Shown here one piece after another: positions 33,540-44,017 of a stretch of DNA of 64,000 nucleotides. Origin of the DNA: Azadirachta indica (taxonomy: Eukaryota > Streptophyta > Magnoliopsida > Sapindales > Meliaceae). The notes beneath the pieces were generated by a model. The model was not told where the DNA came from. It saw only the letters and a list, made by a program, of their open reading frames with translations, and did not search any database. Both the position numbers and the translations under genes were made by a program. Positions within the stretch are counted from its first letter, which is position 1. Each line of letters begins with the position of its first letter. The DNA lies in assembly GCA_022749755.1 (NCBI GenBank), contig CM040445.1, positions 1,881,182 through 1,945,181 of the forward strand, written 5' to 3'.

Positions 33540-34515
33540 ATATTAGTTTATGTAAATAAATTTGTAACTCTACCATGTACTCTTCGTGTTACAAAGGGAA
33601 TTTATTTTTGTAGAACTGCCAGATTCCGTTGACTAGGGTTTTAAATAGAGTGAGCAATATTGTGCAGAAGGGTGACTTGTGTTCTAATTAATTAATTAAT
33701 TAGGAAAGTACGTAACTCTATATGAATCATAAGATTCATATAGATAGAGGGCCGATCGATCCTTTGTATAATTTATACTTTTCCCAAAGCACTTAGAATT
33801 TTGGCTTCTGTTGTTTTATATATTATTGTTTTCTGTTGCTTCACTTATTTGTTATAATTAACTCAGTCATTCAACGCATGGATCCATCGTCGTGAAGCGA
33901 CGGCAATGATAAGTTATTGGAGATCTTTATATAGTATCTATTTTCGTCTAGCCAACATCTGGTAGATTTTTATTTTTAGCCCGTTTCAATTAGTGGTTAC
34001 CCTCTTCTTGGAAACGAACAATTCTGCTACAGGAGAGCCGGGCTGGCAATATACACTTGGTTACTTTTAGTTTGGTATTTAATTACCATTACTTTCAATA
34101 ACGTTAATTCAAAGTAACATTTTGCCAGAAGAGAACGTACTTATTTTATTGCCTGTTTAATCACTGTCGATATATATGCAGCACCACATATGATCTGCTT
34201 ACTAATGTCAACTTTAGTTTTTAAGCCATTAGCATTATCTTTATTATGATCAGTTTTGCCTGTGCTTGATATCAAATGATGAATTGAAGAAATTAAAAGT
34301 GCAATGCAAGAAACTGTATGAATCAACTCTAATTATTTATTAGATACGTAGAACATTAGTTTATTTAAACACACTATAATGATCATGAGTGAGTGAAACT
34401 GCTCTTTTACCCGTAACGTAGGGCAATGTCACACGGGTAATTTATTTCTTCGTACTTATTTTATTTATTAGTCTGCGAGAGGAATTCGATGTGATCGCCC
34501 ACAACGGCTCCACGC
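33540..34515. other. Intergenic and 3' flank of dehydrin-like copy 2
   Basis: No gene supported. The small frame at 34141-34326 (minus) has no family signature. The last 150 bp are the 3' flank of copy 2, with AATAAA on the minus strand near 34465. Confidence 0.45.
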
Positions 34516-35135
34516 TTAACAGCTCTGCGAACCAGACCACCAAAGAGCATATGTTAGAAAACTGGTAAACACATAATAATATATAATCTAACTGAAGTTA
34601 ATTGTTAACAACATCTATGACTTGCCGGCTTTCTCCTTGCGCAGTGCTCATCGTCGCTCTCGCTGTCACTGCTGCTGCAGCTGCTATCACCAGAAAGCCT
34701 ATCCTTCAGCTTCTGAAACAGACCCCTGTGCTCACTTCTCTTCTTGCTCGTCCTGCATCCTGATGCTGCTGCCGTGCCATTGCATGAATTAGTGTCGCCT
34801 AAGCCCGGAGTCTGGGTTAGGCCATGACCATGGGTGGAGCTGTGAGAATGAGTTAGCCCACCAAGGTGAAGGCCAAGACCAAGACCAAGGCCATGTCCAT
34901 GAGTCTGACCGTGGGAGTGGGAGTGGCCGTGGCCATGAGTGTGGCGTGGATTGTTGGTTTCGGTTTGGCTATAGCACTGAGCACTCTCGGTTTTGGCCAA
35001 TCCGCTGTCTGAGTAGTAGGTCAGAGTTTTACTGGCGCATTGGGTCTCAGTGTTGACAAGTGAGGGCTGAGTTCCATAGTACTGGCCTTGGTAGCATGTT
35101 TGCTCGGCTGCCTTGTAGCATTGAATTGAGGCCAT
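34516..35135 (-). CDS. His/Gly-rich dehydrin-like protein, family copy 2
   Basis: Starts MASIQCYKAAEQ and encodes an N-terminal Tyr/Gln/Thr region, a His-Gly block (residues 65-105, repeated THGHGHSHSHG-type units and GLGLGL), then the basic amphipathic RGLFQKLKDRLSG (137-149) followed at once by SSCSSSDSESDDEHC (151-165). The basic segment resembles a degenerate dehydrin K-segment and the acidic Ser block an S-segment or CK2 site. By alignment with copy 3 the exon ends after residue 170 at a GC donor (CCG|GCAAGT, 34626) and joins 34516-34524, giving 172 aa ending KPSC. If that intron is not spliced the frame runs to 34605 and 176 aa. No known function; stress protection is inferred from composition. 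Confidence 0.75.
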
Positions 35136-35219
35136 GTTGGTGATTGAGGCAAGATGAAATTTACTAGTACTCTTAGGTTTCTTTGTGCTTGCTTGGTGTT
35201 AGAAAGCTGAGCGTTGGAG

Positions 35220-35231
35220 CAAATATATAGG
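35220..35231 (-). promoter_or_regulatory. TATA box and conserved promoter, dehydrin-like copy 2
   Basis: Minus-strand CCTATATATTTG, 85 bp upstream of the ATG. About 120 bp around it (35210-35340) align closely with the copy 3 promoter (43995-44125), including TACATCAATTTT and TTTGAATCTGCTTTTAC on the plus strand. Confidence 0.75.
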
Positions 35232-35240
35232 CATGAACTG

Positions 35241-35937
35241 GGTTGGAATTTTTTCACCTTTACGTCTTTTGTTACATCAATTTTACCTTTGAATCTGCTT
35301 TTACTGTGTGGGTTGAGACAGCATTTATTCCCACTCCTGAAGAACAAGGCATCTCGTTGTGGTTCCCTTAATTATTATTATCACAGTTACTTACAGCTGG
35401 GCAAAGATAAAATCACCTTATCTTTAATTTGTATCTAAAATAATATAAAGCAATTAAATTAAAGACATACATTTGTCGAGATGTTTAGTCAAAGAGATAT
35501 GTTCTTGGCGCATTGAGAACGTAAAATGGGAATCAAGTTTCTTTTTCTTGATAGATTATATTGCAAATGAAAATGCCTTCCACATAGGTTTCTGTCTCTT
35601 TCTGAGAATCCTATTATCGGCAAGAAAGGGAAGAATATCCTGTCACTTCTGTACTACCTAGGAATCGCAGGCGGGCAAGTCAAGTTGCCTGCTGTACTTT
35701 TCGTGTTGGCTTGGCCTTCTATTAGTATTTAGTAACATGGAACCACATTACCCAGTTGCCACCTACCAGTGAAAGCTTCGACTTCGTTGCAAGGTTGAAT
35801 AGAAGAAAGGTAGAGGTATTGAAAGGGCCCCACTTCTTACAATACCAAACCCCTATCATTACTTTTATCTTAAATTAAGAGTGTCGAAATCTTGCATGGA
35901 TATATGCCTATCTACTGTGCAAGACAACACTACTTAA
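35241..35937. other. Upstream region of copy 2
   Basis: Promoter-proximal flank of copy 2. Parts (35260-35640) align with the copy 3 upstream region at 44030-44350, for example AGAGATATGTTCTTGGCGCA against its counterpart near 44240. No gene. Confidence 0.5.
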
Positions 35938-35946
35938 TAAATAAAT
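35938..35946. repeat. Left target-site duplication of the 5.8-kb MULE
   Basis: TAAATAAAT, identical to 41776-41784 directly after the other end of the element. Confidence 0.8.
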
Positions 35947-36077
35947 GGGCAAATTCCCTTTTCCCCCTTAATGTCGAATACCCATTTGCCCCCTCAAGGT
36001 TTAAAATTTTACCCATTACGTCCTAACGTTAAGTTGGATAACGACAAAATCAGATTTCTTGGGACAATTGACTAAAA
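35947..36077. repeat. Left terminal inverted repeat of the 5.8-kb MULE
   Basis: About 130 bp, alignable base by base with the reverse complement of 41640-41775 with scattered substitutions and small gaps. Confidence 0.85.
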
Positions 36078-36598
36078 TACCATTTATTGCTACTATGAAA
36101 ATAGAGATGGAGACCACTTAACAGTGTATGGGCCCCACAAAATAGTAGTTTAAATTTTATGGCAAAATAAAATCATACTTAAATAAAATCGAATTTAATG
36201 AAATTACAAAATTGATCGCGTATAAAGTAACACTGAAAATGAAACAATTGCAAAAAAACCTGTGTATGAAACAAGGCACAATGTGACCGTTTTCTTCTTT
36301 AACAGTCATATATTAGGCTACATAAATAATCCATGAAAATGAGCAACTATATACTAGCAACATACACAAAATCATACATCATCAGCACTCCAAATCATCA
36401 ATCGATTTATCATTCTCAACGTTCTAATGCATATTATAAATAGCCAAGCAAACAACTCCAGCATACTAAAATTTGATCAATCCAGCATTATACACAACAC
36501 CATATACACACCATTATACATCTATTTTCTTTCACAAACACACATCCTAGAAAACTTACACACATAAAAACTAGAATACTCAAACTCTTCTATCAACA

Positions 36599-36845
36599 AT
36601 GAGCTCAAAATGTAGCGATGAGAATCAAATAAATGGTAGAACAAGCAAGTATAAGAATAAATATTGCTCTTGTGGTAAAGAGTTGGGGTTATTAGAGTGA
36701 CAAAAATCCTAATAAATTGTATTTTTTCTGTTTACAGGAGCCATCATGTGGATATTTTAAGTTTTGAAAGTCAACAAAAGAGGAATACAATGATTATGCA
36801 TACAAAATGGAAACAAGCAATAGTGGCAGTTCAAGAAACATTTGA
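36599..36845 (+). pseudogene. GRF-type zinc-finger gene carried by the MULE (broken)
   Basis: An ATG at 36599 opens a 33-codon frame containing KYCSCGKELGLLE and then a TGA where a Trp codon would be expected. In a shifted frame the next bases read NPNKLYFFC and then EPSCGYFKF with a stop in place of the following Trp, and continue KSTKEEYND. Taken together (C-x-C, NP-x(3)-YFFC, SCGYFKF) this is the pattern of a GRF-type zinc finger, a small nucleic-acid-binding fold. One frameshift and two stops make it non-functional. It lies about 520 bp inside the left terminal repeat and is transcribed toward the transposase gene, as the accessory gene does in two-gene Mutator elements. Family call is moderate because the segment is short. 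Confidence 0.6.
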
Positions 36846-37690
36846 AAAATAACTCATTTTGATGCTGGACAACAGGGACTAATTAGCATTGAAAAGAAGC
36901 TGAGCAAAATTATAATGATGTTGTTGATTTGATATGCATTTGCTAAACATGTAGCAAAAAATGTAAGAGAGAATGACATATTAGAGAAATAAAGTACATG
37001 TATATTTTGAAATAGATATTTCTACTATTAAACTAAGTAAATAGTTTTATACTTTGATACAACCATAAGTTTAATAACCAATTACAAAATAAATCATTGG
37101 TACTTGACATACCATCATTAAATATAACTACCCTTCGTGTGCATGCATTCTATCCATATAATTTTACCAACAATTACAACCCACTGAACAAAACTCCTAT
37201 GCACACATGACTAGCCCAAAAACAAACAAAAAAGTATAATGAAAAGTGTAACAAAAGTGTCTGATAGCCAAAAAAAATCTTTTTGTGCAAATTGTACTGT
37301 CTGAGCTTGCATTTACAATAAATCTCTAGTCATATGTAGCATTAAAAAACCAAACTGCATATGACACAAGAAAGACATGATAAAAAATATAAATACTCAT
37401 GCATATCTGATTCATTACTTATCAAGTTCAGTATAACACATACATATGATGAAGTGCTTTATAATGAAATTGTGATAGTTAGGTGGTGCTACATGCTTTC
37501 TTGTTTGGCAAAGTATAAGTTCTCCTTTGTCGTTTTCGCATATTTTGTCGCGTGCTGCTAGTGTTGTCATGATCCACAGCAATTACATTTTGTTTTTGTC
37601 TTGTATGATTTCCTTTATTATTTTTTTGCTTATATATGTACACATATTAAATAGATGCATTATATAGTAGTGATTAATTAACACAAAATC
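36846..37690. other. MULE interior between the two decayed genes
   Basis: AT-rich interior without a clear gene. The plus-strand frame at 37361-37561 has no family similarity. Confidence 0.5.
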
Positions 37691-40511
37691 AGTAGCTTTA
37701 AATGTACCTTTGCAGGAGATTGAAGCTGAAGTATTACTTGTACTAGGTACTGATGTGGACCCATTAATAGTTGCTGATGTGGACCTACCAACTGATTCCT
37801 ACAAAATGATTACATAAGTCAAAAAAGTATTCTTAGAGAAACATTAATAAACTAATTAAGTACTACTAATAATAAAAGGAAATATGACCCTTTTGTTGTG
37901 ATCCACTATTTGCAATTGCCATATCTCAAACTGAATCTAATCATTTCTGGTAGTTGTTCATTTTCCTCTCACTTTCTATTGATTTTTGGTCTCCCAACTA
38001 TAATCACTTACATAAGAGGAAGCAACTGAGGCATATTAGCTTTTGACCAATTTACTCGATTTGGTAATGGCCTAATACTATATGAGTAAGTTTATAGGTA
38101 GACATCTTTTGTAAGAGACCTGTTAACGTAGGCAATAGGATCACCATTACAATGCATAATGCAAGCTAATGGGTGCTTGCACAGAATACCACTAATCTGC
38201 CATCCCCCATACTCACAATATACATGCTCAAGGTCCACAACATAATGCCTCTCTGTCTTAATAACATGATCAATAACCTCAAACTTAGTAGTGCTTGCTT
38301 TAATAACAATTAGTTTCCTAGCAGCCTTAACAATTTTGGCCATCTTCACACGGAATCTTGGCGGCACAACATCCCAAGAAGCTGCATTCTCTCTCATTCT
38401 TATTAGTCTTTTCATGATCTTGAGGCGAATGAACTCAAGCAAGTCGATGATGGGTTTCTTATGATGTTCATTGAGTAACCCATTCTATGATTCATATGCA
38501 TTGTTTGTTACATGATTAGCTTTGAATATTGGATCAAATGCATGACAGCTCTATGTAGTAGGATCATTTTGTGTCAGCCAGTTGTAGGCTTGCTCATCAT
38601 TATACTTGATTGGCTCCATTATAATATTAAAGTCAACCTTATTTGTTGCCCTTACTGCTTTCTAAAATTTTTCCCTCAGGATCTCACCAGAAAATAGTTT
38701 CTGGAAATTGGCAATGACATGTCTAGCACAATATCTAACTTGGGCTTCTGGAAATATCTCAGCACAATCAGCAATCAAATCTTTTTGTCTATTTGACATA
38801 ATTATCATAGCCATCCCATCCATAATCTACATGTGTTCCTTCAATAGTCTGAAAAACCAGCACCAACTATCCTTGTTCTCAGTTTCACACACACAAACTG
38901 TCAATGGAAAGATTCCATTGTTTGCATCCATACCAACCACAGATAATAATATTCTTCTAAATCTACTCTTTAAATGACATCCATCAACGCTAATAAACCT
39001 TCTACAGCTAACCATGAATCCTCTTTGAAGAGCATTATAATTGATAAAAAATTCATTTAAAATGAGATTTTGTATCATATATATCTTATTGTATCTTCAC
39101 AGTTGCTCCTCGATTCCTTATAAGAATGATATTAGCATAATCATGCAACATGTTGTAAGATGCCACATATTCACGTTCTGCCACATTTAGGGTCATTTTT
39201 TTTGCCTTGTACAATCTTTTTTTGGTTGTACCAGTCCCAAACTTTACTTTAAGCAAATTTGATATTGCTGAGATTCCAATATATAATTACTCTTCATGTT
39301 GTCAGAAAGTTTATTTGCAATCCATGCACTAGTGACTTTTGGGTTTTTCACTACTCCACAATAGTTATGAGCTATTTTATGTTCTTAATCATAAAAGAAT
39401 GACCATCCACCAACAAAGAGGCATGAATTCTCTATGGACAGCTTTTGCTAACTGCACAAACAACTGTCACTCTATCTTTCTCATTCTTTTTTTTATCCAT
39501 GTAAAAAGACTCTTGAATTGCATAGTCTTTCAACACCTCTTTAAATTCATCAACTGATTTAAAGATTTGTCCTTCGTGTAGATCAATGACTCTATTCTCA
39601 TTATGCCTAAATAACTTTCCTCTGATGTCTCTAGCCATGTTAAGCACACGTGTGTCTTCAACTTCATCACTGTTTGGTAACTCAACATTAACATCTTCAT
39701 CATTTCCGATACCTGACATGTTATCATCATCATCATCATCATCAACATCAGCAGCAGGTTCTTCTCCAACAACATCCTCTTCACTCTCAGACTCTACAAT
39801 ATCAGCAATATCTTCATCTGTCCAATTGATAGAGTCTATATTTTGTGCATCATCATCTTCAGCTTCAACTTCAGCCTTATGTGTATCATAGGTTTCAACT
39901 TTTACTTTAGGAGGAATAACATTCAGTAAAGATGTTAGATTCTCATTTTTTGGTCTATTACTATCTTCGTTCGATGCTAATAACCTACTTACAACATTAT
40001 ACAACTCTTTATTATCTTCAACTTCCTATTCAATAACAGCTGATAATGCTTGTGTGTTTGATGGTGGCAACTGTGTATTTGTTGTAGTGACTTGGGATAT
40101 TAGTTCTTCAAGTAGAGGGCTAACTTGTAGAGCCTGTGTGTTTATATCAGTTACTTGGTCAAGTGGTTCTTAAAGTGAAGGGCTTGAAGGTTTAAGGATG
40201 ATAGGTTTGGATACTATTTCAGGTAGTCTATCCATTTTAATTTGTAATTTCTTCTGTCCTTTAGCCTTTATCATATTGACAACATTAAGAAAATCATAAT
40301 CTGTCTTAAGTTTTCTCTTTTCTTTAGACCATTGGATGATGGCTGTTAATACAAAATCTTCATCATTGAACTTGTGTCGTTTGTGAACTATCTCTATCAC
40401 ATCATTGATTACAGCTATTATACTTAACCGATCCATTTCAGCATAATTGTAATCTAAGTCTTCCCCTTCAAATGCCACTATCAAGTATATGAGTTCTTCC
40501 TTATTTACCAT
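37691..40511 (-). pseudogene. MuDR-type MULE transposase, decayed
   Basis: Pieces in transposase order on the minus strand. 40170-40511: acidic N-terminal segment. 39432-40004: Asp/Glu-rich linker, then EGQIFKSVDEFKEVLKDYAI and KNEKDRVTVVC (MuDR DNA-binding domain), ending in SKSCP followed by TAG where CPW is expected, then RIHASLLVDGHSF. 38827-39078: catalytic core FISVDGCHLKSRFRR, VGMDANNGIFPLTVCV and ENKDSWCWFFRLLKEH. About 38640-38830: MSNRQKDLIADCAEIFP and RYCARHVIANFQ (C-x-x-H motif). 38092-38442: SWIM-type segment CEYGGWQISGILCKH, in which the second Cys of C-x-C is Tyr. About 37700-37980: zinc-knuckle remnant and Ser/Thr-rich tail. Several stops and frame changes separate the pieces, so no active transposase is encoded. 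Confidence 0.9.
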
Positions 40512-41639
40512 ATTACATATCTTTATACGATAATAACACTATTCAAACATACTTGGAAACTATAATGTTATTTATATTTTCTTCAAAATAAATTATTAAA
40601 GCCTATTTAAGTTATCAATAGATTATTCAAATCTTACGAAAGTAAAGAACACTATTCTAACATGCTGAAAACTTAAGATTATTCAAACATAATGAGCATT
40701 ATCCAATCATCATGAACACAAAGAACTTAACAGAACAATAATCAATCCCTTAGAATAATGCTTGTGTTTATTAAACTTATTATATACACCTGTTATCATG
40801 CAACTACTACTACTAACACCTATTTACAGACTAATCAAATCTTACAAATGCAAAATGGACAAATAATTATATCAAAACCGAACTTAAACAATCTCAAACC
40901 ATATATCAAAATATAACCATGCTACCATGCCAATGAAATTGAGACAACAAGAATCCATTGCACTAATCAAAACCATACTATAAACCCACATCAAATTTTA
41001 TCCAAGAAAAAAATAGAGCCATGAACAAATCATAACACGAGAAAAAAAAAAAAAAAAAAACCACATTCTTTTATGCAACCATTCACTCAACAACAACATA
41101 TACATAACAAGAATATTAACTCACATGCCACAACATATTTTTACCCACGAGTTATTCAAAACCCATGAACAAAGCAAAACTCATATACTATAACCTAAAA
41201 CAAAACCCATAGTATTTCATGCAAATAACCAGTCAAGAACATGTACAACTCATTACGTTCCTATCTCAATAAAAAACCAACTTATATTGTCAACAATCTC
41301 AAGTTAATTTCTATTTGCGTCAACGAATCCCTTCCACCGTTTAGAAACTGGTTTTTTAAACTTGTTGAGTTGTCAACGGCTGTTTCAAACTACAATATTT
41401 GTGTTCTTTTTTATCTTTTTGGCGTTGAAAGAAAGTTTCTTCACTGTCACTTATGGCGCCAAACACAAATGGAGAACAAGATAAAAAGAATACGAAGAGT
41501 TGAGAGGGGACAAATATACCTTGGACTTCAAAAGATTATTCTTTTTTGTCTTTGGGATTGATTTCAAGTACGTATGATAAAAGTCAGAAAAACTCATAAA
41601 AATCAATTTTTTTTCCATTATTTTATTTCTTACACAATC
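40512..41639. other. MULE 5' region upstream of the transposase
   Basis: Presumed promoter and leader of the transposase transcript, AT-rich, with an A-run at about 41042-41060. The plus-strand frame at 41241-41561 has no family similarity. Confidence 0.5.
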
Positions 41640-41775
41640 ATTTACCAAATTGTCCTAAAAAATCTAATTTTGCCATTATCCAGCTTAACATCGGGATGTA
41701 ACGGATAAAATTTTGAATCTCAGGAAGATAAATGGGTATTCGACAAAACTTTAAAGGGGAAAAAGGAATTTTCCC
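41640..41775. repeat. Right terminal inverted repeat of the 5.8-kb MULE
   Basis: Reverse-complement partner of 35947-36077, followed by the target duplication TAAATAAAT at 41776-41784. Confidence 0.85.
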
Positions 41776-41784
41776 TAAATAAAT

Positions 41785-43206
41785 ATTAAAAAAAATGAAT
41801 ATTATTGACGAATGTTTAAAAAAAAAATGATCAGACGTAACTTCATCAATCATTAGGAAAAAAAAAGACACGAATTTATTATTTCTTCGTAATAACCACA
41901 CACACGTACACATATATGTGTGTGTGTGTGTGTTGGGAACCATCCTAAATGGGAAGAGAGGGGCTTATCTTAACTACAACTTTATCTTCAAATGAATTAA
42001 TAAAAAATGCATAAAAATGCTTTAAATTTCCCATCTCGAAACTGCTAGGTATATTTCAATTGGTCTTCAAGCTAATTAATCAAGTACCACTTGTGTATTT
42101 AATAAGTGAGCTATTCCAATTGGTTTGAGTTCTCTTGGATAGCACCATGGATTATTTTGTTCTACTTTATTGTTAGATTTAAGATTATGGAATTGGGTGG
42201 AGTATGTTACGAAATTAAATAATTAATTTTTCTTCTTTTTAATAAGTGATCCCCAAGAGAAAAGTCTTAGAGAGATTTAATAAAAGGAAAAGAAAAAATT
42301 AATAGACTATCCAAAAGGTAAAGGAAAAAAGAAGTTACAAAAGAAATTGGACAAACAATAAAGCATCCAAGCTAAAAGATTAGAAGCTGCAACCCAGTAG
42401 CAACTCAAATAAGCCAGCATGCAGCAACTTCACGGCAGCTATACCGTAACAGGCGGCAGCAGATGAATGCAGCTCAAAAACAGTAACGCTGCAGTAGCTG
42501 TAAGGCAACAAGCAGCAGCGGGCACAAACAGCAGTAGGCCAGTGGCGGGGAGAACAACAGAAGCAAGGCGGAGAACAGCCGCAAAAAGAATCTCTTCGCA
42601 GTGCTTGACTGGGGTACCACAGTTCTTTTTTTTTTTAAAAATTTTTAATAATTGATACCCGACTATATTTAAAATTACTCTCTTTTATTGATAATAGCTC
42701 TAAGGGTTATGTGTTGGAGATTGCTCAAACAAAATGTATTATATATTTCTGAAAAATAAAGATGATTACATCTGGTATCATACTGTAATTAATAAATTAA
42801 GCATTGATTGTTATATTTCGCATATATCTAAAAATTATATATCTGTGTGTGTTTAGACGATTTTGCATTCGTATATCCTAGGAACAGGAAGCCGCAGATT
42901 GAGAATAACAATTCAATTAATGTCATATGCCCGACCAGATTCAAATTTAAAAACTTTGTTATAACTCATATATGTTAACTCATATTATCATGCATTAATT
43001 CAGGTTTCGGCAAAATCAGAAGCAAAAGCAACGCGGACTGTCTTTTTGAAGTTGGCGTTTTATTAGAACAGAATGATCACAGGAACATTTATTTGAACAG
43101 CACCATACCGAGTGAAACTATTTTTTTCTTTTTTTTCTGTTCCACCCCGTAAAAACCATGTCATATGGATCTGGGTACTTATTTCCTTCATGCTTATTTT
43201 ATTTAG
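41785..43206. other. Intergenic and 3' flank of dehydrin-like copy 3
   Basis: Holds a CA/GT microsatellite (about 41898-41935). A GCAGC-rich stretch (42365-42610) produces an Ala/Arg-rich frame at 42467-42655 that I consider low-complexity. No gene supported. Confidence 0.5.
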
Positions 43207-43244
43207 TTAATATGCTGTGATCTCCAATAAGTAGCGCTTCTCGC

Positions 43245-43915
43245 TTAGCACTGTGGCCTACGCATCATCTATAAAGACAAATTAATGTTAGAAAACTAGA
43301 AAAGATGGAATAGACATAATGTGTTAAGTGAGACTTATGACTTACCATTCTGTTTCCGCGTCCGCAGTGTTCATCGTCGCTCTCGCTGTCACTGCTGCTG
43401 CAGCTGGTGTCACCAGAAAGACCATCCCTCAGCTTCTGGAACAGACCTCTCCTCTTGTGCTCCCCTCTCCTGCATTGCAGTCCTGGTGCAGCTGTCAAGC
43501 CATTGCATGAATTAGCGTGGCCTAAGCCATGAGTGTGGTTGTGGGTTAGCCCAGGCCCATGGCTGGAGCTGTGACTGTAAGTCTGCTGGGTTAGGCCAAG
43601 GCTATGGGTGGAGCCAGTTGTACCATAGGCATGACCGGGAGTGTGGGCGCTGGTGCCAGTGGCATAGCCATAGCCAGTAGTGTGAGAGTGGGAGTTGTAG
43701 TTGCCATAGCCCAGAGAATGGTTTGGATTGGTGGTTTGGGTTTGGCTATAGCACTGTGCAGTCTGGGTTTTGGCCGATCGGCTGTCAGCTGGGTAGTAAG
43801 CATTGGTGTCGCTGGTGCATTGGGTCTGGGTGTTCACCAGCGGGCTAGGGCTTCCATAGTAATGGCCTTGGTTGTAGGTTTGGTCAGCTGGTTTGAAGCA
43901 TTGCATTGAGGCCAT
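43245..43915 (-). CDS. His/Gly/Tyr-rich dehydrin-like protein, family copy 3
   Basis: Exon 1 (43346-43915) encodes 190 aa: MASMQCFKPADQ, a Tyr/Gln/Thr region, a His/Gly/Tyr/Thr block (66-137, repeated GYGYATGT and SHSSSHGPG units), then KRRGLFQKLRDGLSG (154-168) and TSCSSSDSESDDEHC (170-184). It ends at a good GT donor (AGAATG|GTAAGT). The next exon most likely begins at 43250 (TGC TAA), giving 191 aa, as in copy 2; an alternative acceptor at 43257 would add 16 residues and end at 43207. The unspliced frame continues 26 codons to 43265 as hydrophobic intron read-through. It shares N-terminus, basic amphipathic segment, acidic Ser block, intron position and promoter with copy 2, so the two are a recent tandem pair. 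Function unknown; stress protection is inferred from composition. Confidence 0.78.
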
Positions 43916-44005
43916 GCTGCTGCTGATTGAAGCAAAGACAAGAAATCTACGGGTTCTCTTTGGATTTTCTGTGCTTGCTTGGTGTTACAACCCTGTGTGA
44001 TGCAG

Positions 44006-44017
44006 CAAATATATAGG
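44006..44017 (-). promoter_or_regulatory. TATA box and conserved promoter, dehydrin-like copy 3
   Basis: Minus-strand CCTATATATTTG, 91 bp upstream of the ATG, within a block of over 100 bp shared with the copy 2 promoter. Confidence 0.75.

Larger units (their letters stand above)
35947..41775. mobile_element. 5.8-kb Mutator-like element with two decayed convergent genes
   Basis: Element of 5829 bp bounded by a perfect 9-bp duplication. Its terminal inverted repeats are about 130 bp: the left starts GGGCAAATTCCCTTTTCCCC and the right, on the minus strand, GGGAAAATTCCTTTTTCCCC; both continue with GTCGAATACCCATTT, AAAATTTTA(C/T)CC and GTTAAG(T/C)TGGATAA. Inside are a decayed MuDR-type transposase gene on the minus strand (about 37700-40511) and a decayed GRF-type zinc-finger gene on the plus strand (36599-36845), each starting near one terminal repeat and pointing inward. 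The perfect target duplication suggests a fairly recent insertion, or one that kept its ends, although both genes carry stops. It separates dehydrin-like copies 2 and 3. Confidence 0.92.

Noticed and set aside
42467..42655. Ala/Arg-rich frame
   Set aside because: Arises from a GCAGC-rich low-complexity stretch; no homologous family.
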